From Botryllus schlosseri (Eukaryota; Chordata; Ascidiacea; Stolidobranchia; Styelidae), in assembly GCA_000444245.1 (NCBI GenBank), contig ATSW01075785.1, forward strand, positions 1 through 20,081: a stretch of 20,081 nucleotides of DNA. The letters are read 5' to 3'. The translations under genes and the position numbers were made by a program. The notes below the pieces were generated by a model that had not been told where the DNA came from, did not search any database, and saw only the letters and a list, made by a program, of their open reading frames with translations. Below, piece after piece: positions 16,501-20,081 of the stretch (positions within the stretch are counted from its first letter, which is position 1; each line of letters starts with the position of its first letter).

Positions 16501-19376
16501 ACTATGATACGAGAACAGTGTAGTAGTCAAAGGAGTGCACAAAGTTTGTGGCAATAGATATGAGACACACACAGAATATTATTAGTCAATAGGTCACAGC
16601 TTTGAACAATGCAATATGCATCATAGCGACAAGCAGAATTCTACAAAATGGTGCAGTTTTCAAAATTATATAAATGTTTTTTCCATAATACAGGGATTAC
16701 GTAGCCCAGTTGTTCATTCTGACAATTCCACATCAAAAAGTGATGCATACCTACCTAAATACTGCTGCCTAATTGATAAAATCTAAACCGTTAAAAGTAA
16801 ATAGCGTGGCTCAAAGTAGGCCTACTGTTATTGAGATGAGCAACAGTTGTGACAGTGAGAAGTAAAAGATTAGAGCGATTCCAGCGAAAGGGAATTTGCT
16901 AGAAGTGGAAACAGTGACAAGACATCCTATTGAAATGAGTGTAATTGTTTTTGCCGTGTATGCTTTAAATTCAGCAACAATACGTCTGACTTCCAAGCAT
17001 TTTACGGTCAGTGGGCCAAATTCGGCCCGTGAAAAGTTCCTTGGGATTTAGAACGTAAAACCTACTTTTGAATACTATGTGTGAAATAAAACCATATGCT
17101 TTATAAACTGAACCGTAAATGTGTTTACTTTGAAGGCTATTTGTCTGTTTAGGTACCATGAATATGTACATATATAGCCTATCTATGTCGTAAATATAGC
17201 AAAGTATGCTATGACAATCAAAGTCAAAAGTCAAGGTTACATTGCGAATAACTCTGTCTCTACGTCATAAGTTTCCAAATCCATAATCCGTAAAACAAGT
17301 TTATCAGTGCACATAAATAGCGTAATGAACAAGGATGAACAGGCATGATACAAAAGAGGAGAGGTGGAGGGTGAAGGGTCACATTTCGAGAAGATTTGGA
17401 GCACTCAACTACAGCAAAGGTCTCTAAACAACAAGACCAGGACAAGCTTTGTACTGTAATATTCAAATACATTTTGGCGTCCTAATAGAAATTACGGTCG
17501 TGAGTTAATGTGATTGAGAATGAGACGATGACATTGTACTGAATAATGTCACTGCATGAATATTTTTTGCAAATTATTCCTCACTTTCTCATTACCCAAT
17601 TATATTATAACAGGTCCACTAAGCAGCTTGCGTCAACATTAATAATGTACTTCACTGCTTTCAATTTGGAAATAAAATACGCAACGTAATATAGTTTAAA
17701 CTTTTCGCACAGTCCGAAACCAATTTTTTACTTCTCATTTAGCCCGCCTGGAGAAAATTTGCCCAGCGATGGTCTGAAGCAAAGCCGAACATGTTTAGGA
17801 ACGGAGTGGCCGTGCCTCAGGTCAAACACAAGCATTCACCTTTTCCAGAGCACTTTGTAGCATCGATACGAATACTGGAAACTGTTTGAAATTGCCAGTT
17901 TTTCTTGTTAGCTCTTCAATGTCTGAAAATATATCACATAGACATGATCAAACATTAGTAATGAGATTTGATAGAATTTCATTATGTTGCATTAATTCAG
18001 AAGCAAACTCATTTTAATACCACAGTCTTAACCATAACGCCAATTTCCAAACGAGTCTTCAGGGTTCCATAAATTGTGGGATTGTCGAATTCGAAGAGGG
18101 CCAGAAATGATTTCTGATTGGAATCTCCGTCCTTTTTTGAAATAAATCCTGCGTGATAGAAGCTTTTTTCGCGTGACAGGGTCAACTTAGCGACGTGACA
18201 AGCAAGGTTACCGACGTCAAATGACTGTGTTAAGCCAGTGACAGGAGATCAGATGCTAATGGATAGCAACTGGCAAGGTGCAAGTACTTTACCAACAGAC
18301 AGTAAGCAACAGATCCTGGCTAGAGGATTAGGTCAAAACATTATATACCACATACTAACTGGAATATAGCATTTGGGGTGGCTGAGAACAGTGACTATTT
18401 TTCAAATTTTTTTTTTTCAATTTTTTTTAAATGAAATCAACGACCCGTGACGGCGTGATCGCATGCAACTGGCGACCAAATCGGCGTGATCCTGCGTGCC
18501 TTGGACACCGATTCCATAGTTCCAATGTCATTGAGGAAAATTAGTGTATTATGATTGCAAGGCATGTAATATCATCCAAGCCAGGTTGGAATCCCGGTAC
18601 GTTTAGCGCAATATCTTTGGTGTGCCAAGGCGGTACTCGGCGTCACACCTGTGTGCAGTCAGTAGAATCTTTGGTGTGCACGAGACACCGATTCCATATT
18701 GGCATCCAAGTAGGTAGAAAAGTGGGTTGAACGAGACTACGTATGAATCTTGAACTCTAAACTGAATAGTAAACAAGTACCGGTAGCCAATATATATGAA
18801 AATACGACTTCGACGGGGACTCAAATCGAAATACTATGATTTGGACTCAAATCTTTGCACCCTGAATCGACTCGGTGGTGAATTGTAAATGACTGGACTT
18901 GTCTTAATTTAACACTCAAAAAGTAAGATTGACTTGTGACTTGATTAAAAATTTACAATACAACCAGAGCCAGGGGAACACGAGTACAGGCAGTTCTGTA
19001 TGGAATCGGTTTCCCGTACTCGCATAATTCTTTTTTTCCATTATTTTTTATTAAATTACTCCAATTCGGAGAATCATCGCTGCTTACATGTTATATTAGG
19101 CAAAACGTACCGAGATTCCAGTAGGGCTGGCAGTACATGATACTTATCAACACATAATCATAATCAGGATTAGTAGAAAAAAACCATACATGCTGCATCA
19201 AATTTTCCGCGCCATTGGTCCGCTGTCAATTTATCTTCCGCTTCGACGACAAGAGTTCTCCCGTTATTGCCATCAGTCGTCGCTGAAATAACGTATTCAA
19301 TACCACGAAAGACAAACATGGACCTCTTGGACGAATCTTCGTTCGCTAAATTCATGGCATCAACGCCAGTTTTCAT
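7306..19376 (-). CDS. CCDC61: CCDC61 / VFL3, centriole and basal-body protein (11 coding exons, complete)
   Basis: Coding exons from 5' to 3': 19376-19190, 17922-17840, 16462-16302, 15785-15630, 15436-15337, 14373-14257, 13977-13895, 12868-12662, 11380-11285, 8579-8394, 7507-7306. The total is 1578 nt, 525 aa (human 512). CCDC61 belongs to the XRCC4/SAS6 superfamily; it self-associates, binds microtubules and acts at centriolar satellites and basal bodies (Chlamydomonas VFL3). Seen here: the head domain at about 20-150 with FVFRG, TADQWRGKFDA, KTGNFKQF, DLLTYSDLE and YLILIYSVEFDRIHYPLP. F142-D143 match human F128-D129, which mediate head-to-head contact. A coiled coil follows at about 160-295, ending SLTNELAIYKR. 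A Ser/Arg-rich basic tail spans about 297-460 with RFDPTSYVEAKRRKQRE, and the C-terminus is NMAEIDARLNALQQYM. All introns are GT-AG. The first ATG (19376) follows an in-frame TGA; Met8 (19355) is also plausible. Confidence 0.93.
8078..8196 (-). mobile_element. Unnamed short retroposed repeat, copy B (truncated)
   Basis: It lies in intron 10 of CCDC61 and differs from copy D at about 6 of 123 positions (about 95% identity). It begins at AATTCTC and so lacks the first part present in copies A and C, but keeps the 3' hairpin. Short flanking repeats ATTCCATT at 8067-8074 and 8197-8204 (10 of 11 matching if extended) may be the target duplication. Sequence before it contains repeated CTCGACTC-type motifs. 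Confidence 0.6.
8394..8579 (-). CDS. CCDC61: CCDC61 coding exon 10
   Basis: It completes codon 397 and encodes residues 398-458 of the Ser/Arg-rich tail; the donor is CGCAA|GTGAGT. The acceptor is fixed by frame: GCACCTTTAG ending at 8580 keeps the frame open, while a closer-looking CGCCAG (exon edge 8547) is 32 nt shorter and leads to an early TGA. Confidence 0.85.
8630..9371. mobile_element. Non-autonomous hAT element with Tol2-like ends
   Basis: It lies in intron 9 of CCDC61. The 742-bp body runs from CAGAGATGGTCA to ...TGACCCCCTCTG, giving imperfect inverted termini CAGAGRNGGTCA. The target duplication is 8 bp, GTCACGAC (8622-8629) and GCCACGAC (9372-9379), 7 of 8 matching. Short ACTACTCAAGCAG/CTACTTGAGCAC motifs sit near the two ends, as in hAT elements with ACTTGAGTA-type subterminal repeats. 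No transposase is visible. It is interrupted by a copy of the unnamed repeat at 9079-9237. Confidence 0.75.
9079..9237 (+). mobile_element. Unnamed short retroposed repeat, copy C, nested in a hAT element
   Basis: It starts TTTGTGATACGATTG like copy A, so it extends to the same left end, and runs to GCTCCGAGTAGCTCTTC. It lies inside the hAT element 8630-9371 and is therefore younger than that insertion. No clear target duplication is visible. It is more diverged in its hairpin (TTCTATAGGAATATAC). Confidence 0.65.
9622..10965. mobile_element. Non-autonomous hAT element rich in AAGTACTTGAGTA repeats
   Basis: This 1344-bp element in intron 9 of CCDC61 starts CAGAGGTGGTCGGTAACG and ends ...TGACTACCTGTG; the ends are imperfect inverted repeats. 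Target duplications are AGCCTAAA (9614-9621) and AGCCTAAC (10966-10973), 7 of 8 matching. Both subterminal regions (about 9640-9790 and 10805-10950) are packed with ACTTCTACTT, CAAGTACTT and CTTGAGTAG motifs in both orientations, as at the ends of Tol2 and related hAT elements. The CAGAGGTG terminus matches the Tol2 start. No transposase is visible. A tRNA-derived SINE is inserted at 10336-10601. Confidence 0.78.
10336..10601 (-). mobile_element. tRNA-derived SINE with 13-bp target duplication
   Basis: On the minus strand it starts GAGGTGGCGAGATAGCGTAGTGG. Box A TAGCGTAGTGG (10579-10589) and box B GGTTCGAGACC (10535-10545) form an internal RNA polymerase III promoter of tRNA type. About 190 bp of unrelated body follow, ending in (CAAA)-like sequence. 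An exact 13-bp target duplication, TAAAAGCAAGTGT, lies at 10323-10335 and 10602-10614. It is nested in the hAT element 9622-10965, so it is younger. The start GAGGTGGCGAG recurs inverted inside the body at 10466-10476 (10 of 11 bases). Confidence 0.85.
10974..11059. mobile_element. Solo 3' end of another hAT copy
   Basis: The stretch CCTACTTAAATACTCTG...AGTTACTGACTGCCTTTG resembles the last 60 bp of the hAT element ending at 9371 (CCTACTTGAGCACTTTG...AGTTACTGACCCCCTCTG). It directly abuts the 3' target duplication of the 9622-10965 element. It is probably the surviving end of an older relative into or beside which that element inserted. The matching left end is not found. Confidence 0.5.
11285..11380 (-). 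CDS. CCDC61: CCDC61 coding exon 9
   Basis: It completes codon 365 and encodes residues 366-396, including RFDPTSYVEAKRRKQRE, which matches human RFDPTAFVKAKERKQRE. The acceptor is GATTTCAG and the donor AAAAAAG|GTCAGTG. Confidence 0.92.
11693..11828 (-). mobile_element. Unnamed short retroposed repeat, copy D (5'-truncated)
   Basis: It lies in intron 8 of CCDC61. An exact 13-bp direct repeat, ACACTCGACTCGA, flanks it at 11680-11692 and 11829-11841. It keeps the hairpin end but stops at TACAATGTTC, short of the TTTGTGAYAC start seen in copies A and C. Truncation at one fixed end with a 13-bp target duplication is the pattern of target-primed reverse transcription. Confidence 0.75.
12005..12096 (-). 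mobile_element. hAT (Charlie-type) terminal fragment
   Basis: Read on the minus strand it begins CAGTGGTTCTTAACCACTAC and contains GACGAACCCTGAG, both typical of Charlie-type hAT ends. The terminus forms a hairpin AGTGGTT-AAG-AACCACT. The other end is not found. Confidence 0.45.
12230..12258 (-). mobile_element. hAT-like terminus
   Basis: Read on the minus strand it is CAGGGGTTGGCGACCTTTTT, very close to a common hAT terminus. The partner end was not found, so the extent is unknown. Confidence 0.4.
12388..12582 (-). mobile_element. tRNA-derived SINE
   Basis: On the minus strand it starts near GACAAGGTGGCGTAATGG. Box A is TGGCGTAATGG (12563-12573, one base off consensus) and box B GGGGTCAATCCC (12519-12530), 32 bases apart as in a tRNA. 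The body continues to about 12390. No target duplication is evident. It ends about 80 bp from exon 8 of CCDC61. It is a different family from the SINE at 10336-10601. Confidence 0.65.
12662..12868 (-). CDS. CCDC61: CCDC61 coding exon 8 (Ser/Arg-rich)
   Basis: It completes codon 296 and encodes residues 297-364, beginning RNPMTPKRSSVS and rich in RS/SR and Asn. Base composition is clearly richer in CG dinucleotides than the flanking introns. Splice sites are CATTCGCAG and TTCCAG|GTGTGA. The open frame reads past the donor into the intron; that extension is not coding. Confidence 0.88.
13195..13470. repeat. Two-copy tandem repeat, period about 147 bp
   Basis: ACCAAATTTGGCTC(C/A)ATTCCAACC starts at 13249 and 13396. 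The similarity extends from AAAATGTTAGG/AAAATTGTTAGG through TAGAAGCGA...GCAGTAGAAA. It lies in intron 7 of CCDC61. A minus-strand open frame there shows the same duplication (EPNLVC twice) but is not a gene. Confidence 0.7.
13895..13977 (-). CDS. CCDC61: CCDC61 coding exon 7
   Basis: It encodes residues 269-295 plus two bases of codon 296: the end of the coiled coil, VKSLTNELAIYKR, matching human LKTLTSELALYKR. The acceptor is TATTGGTAG and the donor CGAAC|GTATGT. Confidence 0.9.
14257..14373 (-). CDS. CCDC61: CCDC61 coding exon 6
   Basis: It encodes residues 230-268, all heptad-like coiled coil (for example NLELEMVKEKNRYQRL). The acceptor is CATTTGCAG and the donor ATAGAG|GTAAGT; phase 0 at both ends. 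Confidence 0.9.
14374..15336 (-). other. CCDC61 intron 5
   Basis: This 963-bp intron holds one possible hAT terminus on the + strand, CAGGGGTCCACAGACGAACC, starting at 14504, without a recognisable partner end. I see nothing else in it. Confidence 0.4.
15337..15436 (-). CDS. CCDC61: CCDC61 coding exon 5
   Basis: It completes codon 196 and encodes residues 197-229 of the coiled coil (YEEVLQEKNYLEKELNTLK). The acceptor is CCATTCTAG and the donor AAAGAG|GTGAGA. Confidence 0.9.
15491..15540. repeat. Perfect 16-bp palindrome and related inverted motif
   Basis: AATGACTCGAGTCATT (15491-15506) is a perfect palindrome. AAATGACTCGACCAGAGTCA follows at 15521-15540 with the same TGACTC/GAGTCA halves. 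It sits in intron 4 of CCDC61, only 193 bp long. It may be a remnant of a repeat with GACTCGAGTC motifs or a paired transcription-factor site; nothing decides between these. Confidence 0.5.
15630..15785 (-). CDS. CCDC61: CCDC61 coding exon 4
   Basis: It completes codon 144 and encodes residues 145-195: the head-to-coil transition IHYPLPLVYQGKPDPVQLQ, nearly identical to human IHYPLPLPYQGKPDPVVLQ, then the start of the coiled coil. The donor AAGA|GTATGT was preferred over a later GTGAAT because it keeps frame with exon 5 and fits the consensus. Confidence 0.92.
15965..16095 (+). mobile_element. tRNA-derived SINE, degraded
   Basis: Box A TAGCATAATGG lies at 15975-15985. A box B-like GGTATCGGAC follows at about 16008-16017, then a body GAGCAAGCGTGAATATCTCAAGG. 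It sits in intron 3 of CCDC61. Borders are approximate and no target duplication was found. Confidence 0.5.
16208..16263 (-). mobile_element. hAT terminal fragment
   Basis: Read on the minus strand it begins CAGGATTGTGAAACCTGCGG, like hAT ends of the CAGGGGTGTCAAACCTGCGG type. It lies within 40 bp of the donor of CCDC61 exon 3. The other end is not found. Confidence 0.45.
16302..16462 (-). CDS. CCDC61: CCDC61 coding exon 3
   Basis: It encodes residues 91-143 plus two bases of codon 144: DLLTYSDLELLRDRK, then KRYLILIYSVEFD. The F142-D143 pair corresponds to human F128-D129. The exon was found through its splice sites (CGTTGCAG, GATAG|GTAAGT) and human similarity, since no ATG opens this frame. 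Confidence 0.92.
16463..17839 (-). other. CCDC61 intron 2
   Basis: This 1377-bp intron contains a stretch CAGTGGGCCAAATTCGGCCCGTGAAAAG from 17009 that resembles hAT ends with GGCCCG motifs; its extent is unclear. No other element or exon was seen. Confidence 0.4.
17840..17922 (-). CDS. CCDC61: CCDC61 coding exon 2
   Basis: It completes codon 63 and encodes residues 64-90, IEELTRKTGNFKQFPVF and onward, matching human IEDLTHKTGNFKQFNIF. The acceptor is ATTTTCAG and the donor GAAAAG|GTGAATG. It is too short for a standalone open frame. Confidence 0.92.
18504..19014. repeat. Interspersed direct and inverted short repeats in CCDC61 intron 1
   Basis: GACACCGATTCCATA occurs at 18504-18518 and 18684-18698, and its inverted form TATGGAATCGGTTTCC at 18999-19014. 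ATCTTTGGTGTGC is repeated at 18613-18625 and 18667-18679. The set may be the ends of a small inverted-repeat element with internal duplication. Confidence 0.5.
18535..18602 (+). mobile_element. Degenerate tRNA-like SINE head
   Basis: A box A-like TTAGTGTATTATG (18541-18553) is followed 31 bases later by a box B-like GGTTGGAATCC (18584-18594, one mismatch to GGTTCGAATCC). The body beyond 18602 cannot be separated from the local repeats. Confidence 0.4.
19190..19376 (-). CDS. CCDC61: CCDC61 coding exon 1
   Basis: It encodes residues 1-62 plus one base. FVFRGIEYV (21-29) and KLTADQWRGKFDA match human YVFRGVEHA and RMTADQWRGEFDA. The donor is GCAT|GTATGG. ATGs at 19376, 19355 (context gccATGA) and 19319 are in frame. 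Human has only ten residues before its YVFRG, so the 19355 ATG is a real alternative start. Confidence 0.9.
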
Positions 19377-19615
19377 GATCTCCGCACTGTTGGTTGGATT
19401 CCGACCAAAAAGGACACAGGAGAAAGCAAGTCAAAATCAACTAAAGTAGATCGACAATGTACTTATTTATTATTGAACGTACCGCCGTTGATGAGCGAAA
19501 GTAGTTGGTGAACTTTAACCCGCCCGTTACTCGATGCGTGACGAGACAAAAACAACACTCCGTCGAAAGCACTGAGGCAATGATATATATACTGTATAGG
19601 CTTACCATATTATTT
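19377..19615 (-). promoter_or_regulatory. 5' flank of CCDC61
   Basis: This should hold the 5' UTR and core promoter unless an upstream non-coding exon exists. An in-frame TGA precedes the first ATG. A TATATATA stretch near 19590 is about 215 bp upstream. A pyrimidine-rich tract ending CAACAG just before the ATG could be a 5' UTR acceptor. I found no convincing RFX X-box. Confidence 0.3.
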
Positions 19616-20081
19616 TGAAAATGTAAAAAGAGGACACTTTTTCAGAAATTTGCAAGATGCAAATCCGGAGTAGAATTCTCCAAAACAGGTGAATTTTTCC
19701 CACTGTGTGATCGGTTGACTAAAAAAAAAAAGGTCATCACTTCCGCTCAGAGCTCAAGATACCGTTATTTTCTCCACATTGCTAGGTGGATGACTGGAAA
19801 AAAAAAAAAAAAAAAAGGTCATCACTTCTGCTCAGAGCTCAAAACACCGTTTTTCTCTTCACATTGCCAGGTGGATGACTAAAAAAAAAGGTTATCTTTT
19901 CGCTCAGAGCTAAATTCACCGTTTTTCACTCCGAAATATCCGCCGGGGCGTCACTTCTGTGCTAATTTGCGGCATATCACTCGCAATTTGCTCTAAATCT
20001 GACCTAAATTTTCAAAAAAGTGGACAAAATCTCAAAAAAGAGGACAAAAGGGCGTCCTCCGAGGACACTTTCAAAAAAGTC
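19616..20081. repeat. Unclassified element with GAGGACA motifs, cut by the window edge
   Basis: AAAAAGAGGACACTTTTT occurs near 19626. AAAAAAGTGGACAAAATC, AAAAAAGAGGACAAAAG and GAGGACACTTTCAAAAAAG cluster at about 20015-20080. GTCCTCCGAGGAC (20054-20066) is an odd-centred perfect palindrome. Similar motifs at both sides of the tandem array suggest the ends of one element, possibly a non-autonomous DNA transposon. Confidence 0.45.
19717..19935. repeat. Three-unit tandem repeat with variable poly-A
   Basis: Units start GACT(GG)A(n)GGT at about 19717, 19792 and 19877 and share TCATCACTTC.GCTCAGAGCT, then ACCGTTTTTCT...ACATTGC.AGGTGGAT. The A runs are about 11, 19 and 9 bases, which accounts for most of the length variation. 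Confidence 0.8.

Noticed and set aside
19450-19615. RFX X-box in the CCDC61 promoter, expected for a ciliary gene
   Set aside because: The best candidate, GTTACTCGATGCGTGAC, does not fit the consensus half-sites.
1-20081. Retroviral, LTR or Polinton-like remains
   Set aside because: No long terminal repeats, polymerase, capsid or envelope similarity was recognised anywhere in the window.

Overview
The window is nuclear DNA from an animal: AT-rich, with spliced genes and many degenerate transposons. Two protein genes can be read completely and both are animal orthologues I recognise. The order, intron structure and marine-invertebrate style repeats suggest an invertebrate deuterostome (for example a tunicate or relative). 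That placement is an inference; the sequence alone does not fix the species.

Layout. Positions 1-4249 hold no gene I can support; they carry a degenerate hAT element (1086-1721), one copy of a short unnamed retroposed repeat (2007-2166) and a probable LINE 3' tail ending in (CTGA)n. OPA3 lies on the + strand as two exons (4250-4388 and 5078-5505, 188 aa) with a 689-bp intron. That intron carries a striking array of short GTCT/AGAC hairpins. The 1.8 kb at 5506-7305 lies between two convergent genes and must hold both 3' ends.

From 7306 to 19376 the minus strand carries CCDC61 (the animal VFL3 orthologue) in 11 coding exons. All junctions are GT-AG and the frame stays open through all ten of them, giving 525 aa against 512 in human. 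Its introns are a transposon record: two hAT elements with subterminal ACTTGAGTA-type repeats and 8-bp target duplications, tRNA-derived SINEs, three further copies of the unnamed repeat, tandem repeats and stray hAT termini. Several insertions are nested, which gives a relative chronology.

The last 700 bp (19377-20081) are upstream of CCDC61. They include a threefold tandem repeat with poly-A runs and an unclassified element marked by GAGGACA motifs that runs off the window edge.

The genes do not form a pathway. OPA3 is a mitochondrial membrane protein and CCDC61 acts at centrioles and basal bodies. Both human orthologues map to 19q13.32, so their adjacency here may be retained linkage.
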